Assembly: GCA_964575605.1 (NCBI GenBank)
Contig: CAZNRN010000018.1
Coordinates: 11,140 to 75,139, forward strand
Direction of reading: 5' to 3'
DNA: 64,000 nt
Origin: JAPWJZ01 sp964575605
Lineage (GTDB): Bacteria > Pseudomonadota > Alphaproteobacteria > Micavibrionales > UBA2020
The position numbers and the translations under genes are program-made. This document shows positions 7,165-15,377 of this stretch, piece by piece. Every line of letters begins with the position of its first letter. Within the stretch, counting starts at the first letter, position 1. Under the pieces are notes generated by a model, which saw only the letters and a list, made by a program, of their open reading frames with translations, was not told the DNA's origin and did no database searches.

Positions 7165-8559
7165 CTAAAGTTTTTTAAAGCGCGCCTGGAAGAAGCGAAG
7201 GTATTTAGGTTCATATATCATTTCCAAGCCCCGAATTTTCTTGCGATGTCGGTAAACCGTTGCGACTGATTCGACAGTGACATCGATATGTGCCTGGGTG
7301 TAGACCCGCCTAGGAAATGTCAGGCGGACAAGTTCCAGCTCTGTGTAATTATGATCACCGGTTTCCGAGTTGCGGCCGGCGGAGACGACGCCACGTTCCA
7401 TTGCCCTGACGCCTGAATCGACATATAACTCGGCGCAAAGCGTCTGGGCTGGAAACATTTCTTGCGGTATATGTTCCAGAAATTTCTTGGCGTCCAGAAA
7501 GATGGCATGACCACCAATGGGCTTGACGATGGGAATGCCATATTTTTCCAGCTGGTTGCCGCAATACTCCACCTGCTTGATCCGCGCGCGGATACCTTCG
7601 TACTCAACCATCTCTTCGATACCACGCGCCATCGCTTCCATGTCACGTCCTGCAAGGCCGCCATAGGTGTCAAGACCTTCGTAAACAACAACCAAGTTGC
7701 GGGCTTGCTCATAAACCGCTGTGTCTCTGGTGGCAAGAAATCCGCCGATATTGACTAAAAGATCTTTCTTGGCACTGATCCAGAGCCCTTCAAAATGGGA
7801 GCACATTTCCTTAAGGATGTGCTGGATACTTTTTCCTGAATAGCCAGGCTCGCGCTCCTTGATAAAGAAGGCATTTTCACACGCGCGTGTGGCATCGAAC
7901 CAAAGGCGAATACTATGCCGCTGGCAGATAGCATGAACTTCGCGGAGGTTCTCCATCGAGAAGGGCTGTCCGCCGGCCATGTTGACTGGACCTGCCATGG
8001 AAACATAAGCGATCTTCTCTGGTCCCACCTTGTGAATGAGTGCTTTCAGTTTCTGTATATCAATGTTTCCCTTAAAGGGATGCTCACTTTTCGTGTCGTG
8101 AGCTTCATCGATGATAATATCAACAAAAATTCCACCCGCGAGTTCCTGATGCAGTTTAGTGGTCGTGAAATACATATTGCCTGGTACATAGTTACCTGGT
8201 TTGATAAGAATTTTTGAGATGATATGCTCTGCGGCACGGCCCTGATGGGTGGGCACGAAAAAGGGCATGCCATAGTACTTTCTGACGTTATCTTCCAGAT
8301 AGTAGAAATTCCGGCTCCCCGCATAGGCTTCATCCCCAAGCATCATACCCGCCCACTGCCGATCGCTCATGGCGTTGGTACCGCTATCGGTCAGGAGGTC
8401 AATATAAACGTCCTCCGACCTTAAGAGGAAAGTATTGTATCCAGCTTCACGAATAGCTTTTTGCCGGTAGTTGCGCGACGTCATGCGTATTGGTTCAACG
8501 ACTTTAATCTTGAATGGCTCCGCCCAGCTTCTCTTTATCACCAGCTGTTTCTTCTTCAT
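7165..8559 (-). CDS. tpl: Tyrosine phenol-lyase
   Basis: PLP-dependent beta-lyase converting L-tyrosine and water to phenol, pyruvate and ammonia. 464 residues, full family length, aligning end to end with Citrobacter TPL: AGYNTFLL, DLLTDSGTNAMSD, QWAGMM, NMYFTTT (substrate Thr), FDATRACENA, the PLP-lysine segment SAKKDLLVNIGGF (Lys about 265), YGGLAGRDMEAMA, AMERGVVSAGRN (substrate-carboxylate Arg about 389) and LRFFQARF. MERG and RFF favour TPL over tryptophanase, which uses other residues there. The start has GGAG about 10 bases upstream. It lies 92 bp downstream of nirK on the same strand, so it may be read from the nirK promoter. A tyrosine-degrading enzyme in a denitrification block is unusual. 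Confidence 0.9.
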   Translation of the reverse strand: MKKKQLVIKRSWAEPFKIKVVEPIRMTSRNYRQKAIREAGYNTFLLRSEDVYIDLLTDSGTNAMSDRQWAGMMLGDEAYAGSRNFYYLEDNVRKYYGMPFFVPTHQGRAAEHIISKILIKPGNYVPGNMYFTTTKLHQELAGGIFVDIIIDEAHDTKSEHPFKGNIDIQKLKALIHKVGPEKIAYVSMAGPVNMAGGQPFSMENLREVHAICQRHSIRLWFDATRACENAFFIKEREPGYSGKSIQHILKEMCSHFEGLWISAKKDLLVNIGGFLATRDTAVYEQARNLVVVYEGLDTYGGLAGRDMEAMARGIEEMVEYEGIRARIKQVEYCGNQLEKYGIPIVKPIGGHAIFLDAKKFLEHIPQEMFPAQTLCAELYVDSGVRAMERGVVSAGRNSETGDHNYTELELVRLTFPRRVYTQAHIDVTVESVATVYRHRKKIRGLEMIYEPKYLRFFQARFKKL

Positions 8560-8651
8560 TTTGCGTTCTCCACTCGGCTGCAGGGAATCCGTCGATTCTG
8601 CCCAAGAGAAAATGTCTTGGTTTTAAATCCGTTTCGCGCGCAACGTATGAG

Positions 8652-9818
8652 TTAATGCTTCATCGATGGCGGCGGTAGGGGTTTGGGAGTGTAGAAAACC
8701 TCCGGATTCTGGGGGCCGTCAACCTCAAGGACGCCCAGCAAGCCTTTCATGGCGCGGGACAGCGCATGATCCACAAGCATATACTTGCCCGGCACCTCGA
8801 GCTTGATTTCGACGACGGTTGCGCCGCCGGGCGCGACAGTGACTGTCTGGATGTTTTTTCCTGGTTCGCTTATCAGGTCGCCCTTGTCGTACACTTTTTC
8901 GAATATCTCACCGATGACATGAAACGAAGATGTTTTGTTGGGGCCGCCAACACCAAAATAGATACGAATGGTCTCCCCAACTTTCGCCTTCAATGGTGCA
9001 TCGGTTACGAGTGCACCAGTCGCGCCATTGAAGACGTAATATTCCGGTGTTTCGTTCATGAGCTTCTGGAAGTCATCGGTTATTTCTCCCCGAGTGCCGA
9101 AGGATTGCTGTGTATAAAGTTCGCCCTGCATCACATAGAACTCATGGTCCACAGGCTTGAGACCTTGTTTAGGCTCAACGAGGATCATGCCATACATTCC
9201 TTTTGAAATGTGCCAAGCGACAGGCGGAGTCGCGCAGTGATAGACATATATGCCGGGATTGAGGGCTTTGAATGTGAATTCTCCATGTCCGTTAGGCGCT
9301 GCAAGCGTGGCATCCGCCCCGCCGCCAGGACCCGTGACGGCATGGAAATCCACGTTATGGGGCATGTGGCTGCTCGATGCATTCTTGAGCTTGACGTGCA
9401 CGGTATCGCCTTCTTTAACGCGGATGAACGGGCCCGGCACCTTGCCGCCAAAGGTCCAGTAGGTATAGTCCGTACCGTCTGCGAGCCTGCCCTTGAGTTC
9501 CACCGTCTCCAACTCCACCTCGACGTTCGATGGCGCGCGTTCTCCAATCGCGGAAGGAACTTCAGTGGGCGGACGCACTATGTTGACGCCGTTCGCGACA
9601 TAGGGTTTTGCCTCATCGACCTGCGTTATAGTGGTCACAGGCGCAACAGAGGTTTCTCGGTCCATGGTTGTCATTAGGACGACTCCAGTGCCAATGCCTG
9701 CTGCAAGACTACCGACTGCGATGAGCCGCAGAGGCTTCTTAATCAGATTTTTCTTCAAGAAGCCGGATACTTTCTGAAACTTTTCTTTCAGAGGTACGCG
9801 TGCCTTTTCGTCAGCCAT
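8652..9818 (-). CDS. nirK: Copper-containing nitrite reductase
   Basis: Reduces nitrite to nitric oxide in the periplasm. 388 residues with two cupredoxin domains. Type 1 copper ligands: His154 (MPHNVDFH), Cys195 and His203 (YHCATPPVAWH), Met208. Type 2 ligands: His159, His194 and His351 (LVDHALS). Catalytic Asp157 and His300 (SSFHVIGE) are present, so the enzyme should be active. A basic N-terminus and hydrophobic helix (about 31-52) act as an uncleaved anchor or signal. AGGAG precedes the ATG. The FNR-type box at 9882-9895 gives a predicted 28-nt leader. No NO reductase is nearby. Confidence 0.96.
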   Translation of the reverse strand: MADEKARVPLKEKFQKVSGFLKKNLIKKPLRLIAVGSLAAGIGTGVVLMTTMDRETSVAPVTTITQVDEAKPYVANGVNIVRPPTEVPSAIGERAPSNVEVELETVELKGRLADGTDYTYWTFGGKVPGPFIRVKEGDTVHVKLKNASSSHMPHNVDFHAVTGPGGGADATLAAPNGHGEFTFKALNPGIYVYHCATPPVAWHISKGMYGMILVEPKQGLKPVDHEFYVMQGELYTQQSFGTRGEITDDFQKLMNETPEYYVFNGATGALVTDAPLKAKVGETIRIYFGVGGPNKTSSFHVIGEIFEKVYDKGDLISEPGKNIQTVTVAPGGATVVEIKLEVPGKYMLVDHALSRAMKGLLGVLEVDGPQNPEVFYTPKPLPPPSMKH

Positions 9819-9881
9819 TGAGATTCTCCTAACATCTATGTTCCCGTAAGGGTTTTTTAGGGAAATGCTCCGAGGAAGTAT

Positions 9882-9895
9882 TTGACCCAGATCAA
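9882..9895 (-). promoter_or_regulatory. FNR-type box upstream of nirK
   Basis: TTGACCCAGATCAA, 9 of 10 consensus bases, centre 9888.5, predicted start about 9847. This spacing and sequence suit FNR, NNR or DNR proteins, all of which bind such sites. Confidence 0.85.
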
Positions 9896-10065
9896 ATCCA
9901 CTCTTGTTTCTTTTTCTTCATATCAGGTGAGAATGCAGGAGCCGAGTAAGTGGGGCAGCAAATGCTTGAATTTTCTGCCATTAATTCGTTCAGGGGTTAG
10001 TTCTTCTTCCTTGCATGCCACCTAATCGCATGCCAATTTCAGTGTAAATATTCCACTACATAACT

Positions 10066-10461
10066 TTACTCAGCAAGGATATCCTTAAGAATTTCGCGTG
10101 TCCTGTCCGGCGCATCGGTGGAGATGGCGACAAGGGCATATCCATTATGCCGTTCAACAAAACGAAGGCTTCGTAAAATAATACCGGCATTTGCACACCG
10201 CCGCGCTATTTTAGCAAGCGATCCCACTTCGTCCTCAATGCGCAACAGCAGCGCGTTTTCGCGGACAATCTGCCAAAGGGGATTGAGCTGAAGAACCTCC
10301 AGCGCACCCATTTCATCATCCACGGAGACGTTGACGACGGTTTGCTCTCCATAGTGCTCGCCGGCGATGCTGCGGATATTTATTTTGTTCTGCGCTAGAG
10401 CCTCTGTCACGCTGGTGATGCCGTCTGAGTGGCCGGCGACAAGAATTGTGATCTGCTTCAT
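10066..10461 (-). CDS. Tandem ACT-domain protein
   Basis: 131-residue soluble protein made of two ACT folds (about 1-65 and 68-131): ITILVAGHSDGITSVTEAL, then LLRIEDEVGSLAKIARRCANAGI. ACT domains usually bind amino acids and regulate enzymes of amino-acid metabolism. The ATG overlaps the end of the upstream histidine decarboxylase by 4 bp, so the pair is translationally coupled. This suggests it is a regulatory subunit or feedback sensor for the decarboxylase. The ligand is not visible. Confidence 0.8.
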   Translation of the reverse strand: MKQITILVAGHSDGITSVTEALAQNKINIRSIAGEHYGEQTVVNVSVDDEMGALEVLQLNPLWQIVRENALLLRIEDEVGSLAKIARRCANAGIILRSLRFVERHNGYALVAISTDAPDRTREILKDILAE

Positions 10462-11600
10462 GTGTCTGATTCCCCGGAAGCGTCGCTTGGCATAGCATAT
10501 TCATGGACAAACTGGTCGATATGCCTGCGGCTGACATGCGGCATGGCGATTAAATGCGCCTCGTCGCGTTGTATTGCGATTTGCCACTTCTTGAGAACCG
10601 TATCTGATTTACGTGGAAAGACGACAGTAATTGAATTCTTGTGTCGCCACGCGCGGACGCCGATCGCGTCAAAGCATTCGATCGCATAATCAGCAACTTG
10701 CTGACAGCCCTCTATGAGGTCTATGAAACCTTCACGTCCGAGAGTTTTTATTAGATACCAGAGGAAAATGGGCGTCAGGCCATTGCGCGAGCCCGAAACG
10801 GTCGCATCGTTCGTGCCGATATACTCGACCGACCGGGCGACCCGTCGCACATGATCATGCCTTGCCATCACAATGCCGCATGGCATAGGTATTCCGGGCA
10901 TTTTATGGCCGCTGATCGAAATGCTGTCTATTCCTGCCGCGAAGCCAAACGGCTGCGGGTCATTCACGAAAGGGAGAACCATACCGCTTAGCGCGGCATC
11001 GGCATGGATGTAAGACCGGCATATTGCACGATCCTGCAAAATTCCACGGATCTTTGCCAAATCATCGATCGCGCCATGCATCGTCGTCCCGATATTAGCA
11101 AAAATGATGGGCGGCATATCGCGATGAATGGACAGCGTAGCATACAGGTCGTCATAGTCGATTTCGCCGTCGGTGCGGCTTTTAATCATGATGTTCCGGG
11201 CATTGACCATTCTCAGGATCTTAGAAACGCTGTAATGCGTGCTCTCCGAGTAGTAGACGATGCCATCCGGAAAAAGCTCACGGGCGAGGTACACGCCATA
11301 CATGTTCCCCTCCGTTCCTCCTCCGGTGACATATCCCCAAGTATCGACTTTTTCTGCCCCCAGGACCTGCTTGAACCAGGCGATCACATCTTGTTCGAAC
11401 TTGTGGGTATTCAATCGATAACCGCTCGCCATATACGGGTCGCCGATATTATTCAGGCAATAATTGAGTAAGGGGTATAGCTCTGTAAAATCGATCAATC
11501 TCGTTCCAGGATAGCCGATCATATGTGAGGATTCATCACTCACCCGCGCCAATAGGTCTTGAAGAAGCTGCCTGTCCTGAGATGATAGCTGCGTGTTCAT
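10458..11600 (-). CDS. hdc: PLP-dependent histidine decarboxylase (group II)
   Basis: 380 residues, same length as the Morganella-type enzyme and collinear with it: WGYVTGGGTEGNMYG, YYSESTHYSVSKI, NGEIDYDD-like GEIDYDDL, PIIFANIGTT, HADAALSGM, the PLP-lysine segment SISGHKMPG (Lys about 233), GSRNGLTP and KNSITVVFP. The predicted reaction is L-histidine to histamine plus CO2; a related amino acid cannot be excluded. It overlaps the ACT protein downstream. The FNR-type box at 11635-11648 is centred exactly 41.5 bp before ATG 11600 and TATATT lies six bases before the ATG, with no Shine-Dalgarno, so the mRNA is probably leaderless. Confidence 0.85.
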   Translation of the reverse strand: MNTQLSSQDRQLLQDLLARVSDESSHMIGYPGTRLIDFTELYPLLNYCLNNIGDPYMASGYRLNTHKFEQDVIAWFKQVLGAEKVDTWGYVTGGGTEGNMYGVYLARELFPDGIVYYSESTHYSVSKILRMVNARNIMIKSRTDGEIDYDDLYATLSIHRDMPPIIFANIGTTMHGAIDDLAKIRGILQDRAICRSYIHADAALSGMVLPFVNDPQPFGFAAGIDSISISGHKMPGIPMPCGIVMARHDHVRRVARSVEYIGTNDATVSGSRNGLTPIFLWYLIKTLGREGFIDLIEGCQQVADYAIECFDAIGVRAWRHKNSITVVFPRKSDTVLKKWQIAIQRDEAHLIAMPHVSRRHIDQFVHEYAMPSDASGESDT

Positions 11601-11634
11601 AGCTCGAATATATTAAGGATTTAGCTGCACCAAA

Positions 11635-11648
11635 TTGACCATAGTCAA
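11635..11648 (-). promoter_or_regulatory. FNR-type box upstream of histidine decarboxylase
   Basis: TTGACCATAGTCAA, a symmetric variant box, centre 11641.5. It overlaps the stop codon of ubiV (11645-11647). Class II geometry puts +1 on the A of ATG 11600. Confidence 0.8.
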
Positions 11649-12571
11649 GCAACTTGCTTTCGCTTCTGGATCCAGCGGAAACCTTCGACTTTGTGATAGA
11701 AACCATTTGAAAACGTCATTCTAGCAAGACCTTCCATTTCATTGATAGCTGCATCCGGTTCCATGCGTCCGTCGAGGATATCCCGGAATAAGCTGGATGT
11801 TTTTGCCATGTCATGCGTGTGCGGTGAGAGACGGAAAGAGTTGATGCCCATCTGGATTAACTCGGGTAGCTCCTGCGCGAGATTAAGACAAGTATGCGAC
11901 AGCGTCTGGATACCATTGATTGCCAGAAATGGCTTGCCGGTGAGTGTCTTCAGAGGCATGCCATCTGGATCCTGTTCGCAAGCGAACAGACATGCGTCTT
12001 TTGTGCGCCCTAGAGCGCGTGCGTGATAACAGCGTGCGGACAGCGCCAACGGAATGCGGCCATAAACTTGTATTTCCATTGTTATATTCAGTTCCCTGGC
12101 CTTGGCACCCAGTAGAGAGATGGATTCAGCGGGCAGTTCCGAGGGGAGGCAGAAATGTTTTGCCCCCTTGCTCGACAAAAAGGAAAGGGTGTCTTCGTTG
12201 TAAACATTCATAAACGGACCGATGACATGCTCACGCCCGGACAGGTGCCACAGCGCGGAGGCATCATTGACTTCGACGGGCCATTTCTCGAGGGAGCAGA
12301 CACTGGAAACAAGACGCCTGTCTAGCGTGACGGTGACTTCCGACAAGGTGGAGAAAACAACTTTTTTTCCGCTTTTTTCGAGCCGCTCCGCGACATCCTC
12401 ATACATGGGGTCGTAAAAAGGGGCCCGTTTGGAACAAACAGCCTCACCAATGTATACTGTGTCAACGGGTGCTTCATCAGCCATTCGATAGTAAAAATCA
12501 CGCCATTTTTCAGGTTGCCAATGAAAGAGGATAGGGCCAATCGTGATTGCGGCTTTAACTTTCTGCGTCAT
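11645..12571 (-). CDS. ubiV: UbiV, O2-independent ubiquinone hydroxylation protein (U32 family)
   Basis: 308-residue U32-family protein. With UbiU and UbiT it carries out hydroxylation of the ubiquinone ring without oxygen; UbiU and UbiV form a heterodimer, each with a 4Fe-4S cluster. The four-cysteine pattern of UbiV is present: Cys46 in IGEAVCSKRAP and the group in SARCYHA and KDACLFACEQD. ATG 12571 has GGAGG upstream and starts 2 nt after the ubiU stop. It lets the cell keep ubiquinone for nitrate respiration under anoxia, consistent with its neighbours. Confidence 0.93.
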   Translation of the reverse strand: MTQKVKAAITIGPILFHWQPEKWRDFYYRMADEAPVDTVYIGEAVCSKRAPFYDPMYEDVAERLEKSGKKVVFSTLSEVTVTLDRRLVSSVCSLEKWPVEVNDASALWHLSGREHVIGPFMNVYNEDTLSFLSSKGAKHFCLPSELPAESISLLGAKARELNITMEIQVYGRIPLALSARCYHARALGRTKDACLFACEQDPDGMPLKTLTGKPFLAINGIQTLSHTCLNLAQELPELIQMGINSFRLSPHTHDMAKTSSLFRDILDGRMEPDAAINEMEGLARMTFSNGFYHKVEGFRWIQKRKQVA

Positions 12572-12573
12572 TG

Positions 12574-13587
12574 TTACCTCCAGGACTTACTGCGAAACAC
12601 GCCTTCGGTTGACTTATGGCCCTCGGTGAGTTCCAGGAGTTCGCCGGTATTGGGCGTTCGTCCATCCATGTAATCGTCAACGGCTGCCCTGAATGCTGCA
12701 ACGACAGCCTGGACATATGCGCGCGACCGCTGGCGGCCTTCAATTTTAAGTGCCGTAACGCCAGCCTGCATCAGGTCTGGCAATAAACGGGTGAGGTTAA
12801 GGCTAATGGGCTCTTCAAAAGCGTAATAGGGGGTCTTCTTGTCTGCAATAAGGTATTTGCCTTTGCAAATCGTCGGATAGCCTGCATTCTCACCTGATGC
12901 AAAACGATCAATAACATATTCACCGAGCTGGGTTGTCAAAGCGCCCCCTTTGCTCTCATGGTACTGAACCGCGTGAGCAGGAGAACATACGCCGTCCATA
13001 TTGGTAGAGCAGCCTGTTGCGTAGTTCGTCAGGCTGCAGCGTCCCTCCGCCATCATTCCGATGTTGCCGAAAATAAACGCCTCTATCTCGCAAGGTATTT
13101 CACGATGGATCGCTTTTATTTCCGCTACTGTTAGAATGCGTGGTAGCACCACCCGTTTTATGCTGAATTCCTGGCAATAATAACGGATAGCTTCTGAGGA
13201 AGAAGCTCCGGCCTGAACGGAGAGATGCATGCGTTGATCGGGAAAGTATTTGGCGATATGGGCCGCCACACCGATATCCGCAACAATTAGAGCATCTATC
13301 CCCAATTTGCAGGCATCGCGCGCAGCATCCCTCCATAGGTCAATCTTACCTGCCGGTGGGAAGGTATTGAGCGCGAGCAGGACTTTTGAACCGCGTTTAT
13401 GGGCATAGGTAATCCCTTTTTCAAGTTCTTCATGTGTAAAGTTCAGACCTGCGAAATTTCGCGCGTTTGTGGCATTCTGGAAGCCGCAATAAACGGCATC
13501 AGCTCCCGCATCCACAGCTGCGCGGAGACCGGCGGGCGTTCCGGCCGGACACACCAATTCAGGCTTCGTAATTTTTGCTACGCTCAA
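12574..13587 (-). CDS. ubiU: UbiU, O2-independent ubiquinone hydroxylation protein (U32 family)
   Basis: 337 residues, opening ELVCPAGTPAGLRAAVDAGA, the usual start of U32 proteins. Cluster cysteines in GRCSLTN, ATGCSTN, GVCSPA and PTICKGK (about 184, 193, 201, 241). The start is TTG at 13587, selected because AAGGAG lies 8 bases upstream; the N-terminus then matches the family. It overlaps the 3' end of ubiT by 29 bp and is followed directly by ubiV. Partner of UbiV in the Fe-S heterodimer. Confidence 0.93.
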   Translation of the reverse strand: MSVAKITKPELVCPAGTPAGLRAAVDAGADAVYCGFQNATNARNFAGLNFTHEELEKGITYAHKRGSKVLLALNTFPPAGKIDLWRDAARDACKLGIDALIVADIGVAAHIAKYFPDQRMHLSVQAGASSSEAIRYYCQEFSIKRVVLPRILTVAEIKAIHREIPCEIEAFIFGNIGMMAEGRCSLTNYATGCSTNMDGVCSPAHAVQYHESKGGALTTQLGEYVIDRFASGENAGYPTICKGKYLIADKKTPYYAFEEPISLNLTRLLPDLMQAGVTALKIEGRQRSRAYVQAVVAAFRAAVDDYMDGRTPNTGELLELTEGHKSTEGVFRSKSWR

Positions 13588-14116
13588 TCGAACGTCTCCT
13601 TACTGTTCTTAGCCTTGCAAGCGAAGCTATGCCAAGTTTTCCAAAAGGGCGGGCAAGATCCTCGGCAAGGCTTCCCTCAAGATCGTCAAGAGCATTTCTC
13701 AGTACGACGACGGATTGAATATCCCCCTCAATGCGAAGCTCCCTAGAAAAGAACAGCGCATCGCCATCGAGTTGACCATCAATCATTCCCAGCAAAGTTA
13801 GAAACGAACCTGATATTCTTGCATCGGACGGAGGCACATTCCAACGTCGGCATGCCCGTAGTTCAGGGTTCTTCAGTCGTGGAGAAAGTACAAATACAAA
13901 AGGTAAGTTATCCGCATCAACCACATATGTTTTATCAGCGGAGGAGCCCAATCGCCGAAAAACTTCGGGACGCGCTTCTGATATCGTGGCAATGCATTGC
14001 TGAAGAAGTGGTTGTATGAGGAACAGGGGCATTGGCGCCATCAGCCTTCGAGGGAGGGACTTGAGTGATAGCGCCGTGAAACGCCTGTTGCGAAATTTTA
14101 AAGGTTGTGCCGTCAT
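13559..14116 (-). CDS. ubiT: UbiT, SCP2-domain ubiquinone biosynthesis accessory factor
   Basis: 185 residues with an SCP2-type lipid-binding domain (ISGSFLTLLGMIDGQLDGDA then FFSRELRIEGD), the UbiT pattern. It probably holds prenylated quinone intermediates for UbiUV. First gene of ubiTUV, overlapping ubiU by 29 bp. No ribosome site is seen before ATG 14116; TACAAT lies 10 bases upstream and the FNR-type box predicts +1 at about 14120, a leader of only about 4 nt. In-frame ATGs at about 14041 and 14032 are alternatives but would trim the conserved N-terminus. Confidence 0.87.
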   Translation of the reverse strand: MTAQPLKFRNRRFTALSLKSLPRRLMAPMPLFLIQPLLQQCIATISEARPEVFRRLGSSADKTYVVDADNLPFVFVLSPRLKNPELRACRRWNVPPSDARISGSFLTLLGMIDGQLDGDALFFSRELRIEGDIQSVVVLRNALDDLEGSLAEDLARPFGKLGIASLARLRTVRRRSIERSKNYEA

Positions 14117-14154
14117 ATCAAGTGGGATTGTAACGGGTGCAGCGAGCTTGAGAT

Positions 14155-14168
14155 TTGATCCAGATCAA
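14155..14168. promoter_or_regulatory. Divergent FNR-type box between ubiT and the molybdate transporter
   Basis: TTGATCCAGATCAA, a full consensus match. It predicts starts at about 14120 for ubiTUV and about 14203 for the transporter/moeA pair; GACAAT at 14195-14200 may be the rightward -10. Confidence 0.85.
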
Positions 14169-14237
14169 AAGTCAGCGGGTTTCTCTCTCTTGACGACAAT
14201 CAAGCGCTTACTATTGAAAACATGTAAGTATAAACAT

Positions 14238-15377
14238 ATGAAGAGCTTAAAAACAGTACAAAAATGGTCCGGTATCGGAGAGTTTAACGGCGCTTTCGCC
14301 GATGGTGCCGTTTTATTCCCGTTGATGGCTGCGCTCGCGCTACAAACAGGCATGGACGCGGCAAGGTTATTAGGCACCGCAGGAATCGCGTATTTGGTAG
14401 CCGGACTGTTGTTTCGCGTGCCTATGCCCGTGCAGCCATTGAAATCCGTTGTTGTCACAGCAATTGCCGTAGGTGCCAGTGCCGCCGATGTTGCGTGGAG
14501 TGGATTTACGGTTGGGCTGTTATGTTTCCTGCTAGCCTTTTGTAATCCAGATAAATATTCGACTTTAGTTCCACGCCATATCGTTCATGGCCTCCAAATT
14601 GGTTTAGGTATACTGCTTGTCACAAAGGGCCTCCAAGGTGGACTGTCGGGTGTAGTTGTACAAGGGCAGGCAACATTTGTATTGCTTTCTGGGGCAATCA
14701 TTATCATTTCGCTACTTTCGGACAAACCCCTTATCGGCTGGTTGGCTACTTCGGGATTATTGGCGGGCTTTTGGATGACGTTGAAGAGTCCTGCGGTCGA
14801 GCATGTGTCTCCGAATGATGCTGTACATATTGGCACAGTGGTATCTCTCGTCGTTCCCCAAATGGCGCTGACACTTACAAATTCCGTCGTCGGAACCTAT
14901 GACGCATCTATCAGGTATTTCGGCAAGGTGGCGGCAAATCGCGTCAAGCCTTCGATGTTGCTTTTATCAATCGGCATAGGAAATATTCTGTCCGCACACG
15001 CTTCCGGCTTACCTTTTTGCCATGGTGCAGGCGGTTTGACGGCGCATGTAAAAGGCGGTGCTCGAACTTGGCGCATGAATATAATTATCGGCACTACTTT
15101 ACTTGCATTAGCTTTTATATCTGTGGTCTTTGATGCAAGCCTGATCCCTTCTTATCCAAAGATTCTCATGTCCGCGATGCTTCTGGGGATTGGGTATTTT
15201 CATATACTGCTTGCAAAAGAGAGCTGGGCTCAACCCGACTTGAGATGGATTATCGCAGGTATGGCTCTTGTTGCTGTATATTCCCAGGATATGTTATGGG
15301 TGCTGGCCGCCGGAGTGTTTGGCGAGCTGGGGCGGCTTTTTCTCGAAAGAATCAAGAAAGGACGTAAGCGCATATGA
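14238..15377 (+). CDS. MOT1-type molybdate/sulfate transporter
   Basis: 379-residue membrane protein with about ten helices. Two signatures of the MOT1 (SulP-related) family are clear: GEFNGAFADGAVLFPLMAAL near the N-terminus and GLPFCHGAGGLTAHVKGGAR around residue 265. Probable molybdate uptake for the Moco used by NarG. ATG 14238 is chosen because it matches the family N-terminus and lies after the predicted start; the frame is open upstream to 14016 but would overlap ubiT and the promoter. Its stop overlaps moeA (ATGA), so the two are one operon. Confidence 0.85.
   Translation: MKSLKTVQKWSGIGEFNGAFADGAVLFPLMAALALQTGMDAARLLGTAGIAYLVAGLLFRVPMPVQPLKSVVVTAIAVGASAADVAWSGFTVGLLCFLLAFCNPDKYSTLVPRHIVHGLQIGLGILLVTKGLQGGLSGVVVQGQATFVLLSGAIIIISLLSDKPLIGWLATSGLLAGFWMTLKSPAVEHVSPNDAVHIGTVVSLVVPQMALTLTNSVVGTYDASIRYFGKVAANRVKPSMLLLSIGIGNILSAHASGLPFCHGAGGLTAHVKGGARTWRMNIIIGTTLLALAFISVVFDASLIPSYPKILMSAMLLGIGYFHILLAKESWAQPDLRWIIAGMALVAVYSQDMLWVLAAGVFGELGRLFLERIKKGRKRI

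Noticed and set aside
7165..8559. Tryptophanase instead of tyrosine phenol-lyase
   Set aside because: The MERG arginine and the RFF phenylalanine, together with closer overall match, favour TPL.
8652..9818. Multicopper oxidase or laccase instead of NirK
   Set aside because: Two-domain length and the Asp157/His300 catalytic pair with the HCATPPVAWH type 1/type 2 bridge are specific to nitrite reductase.
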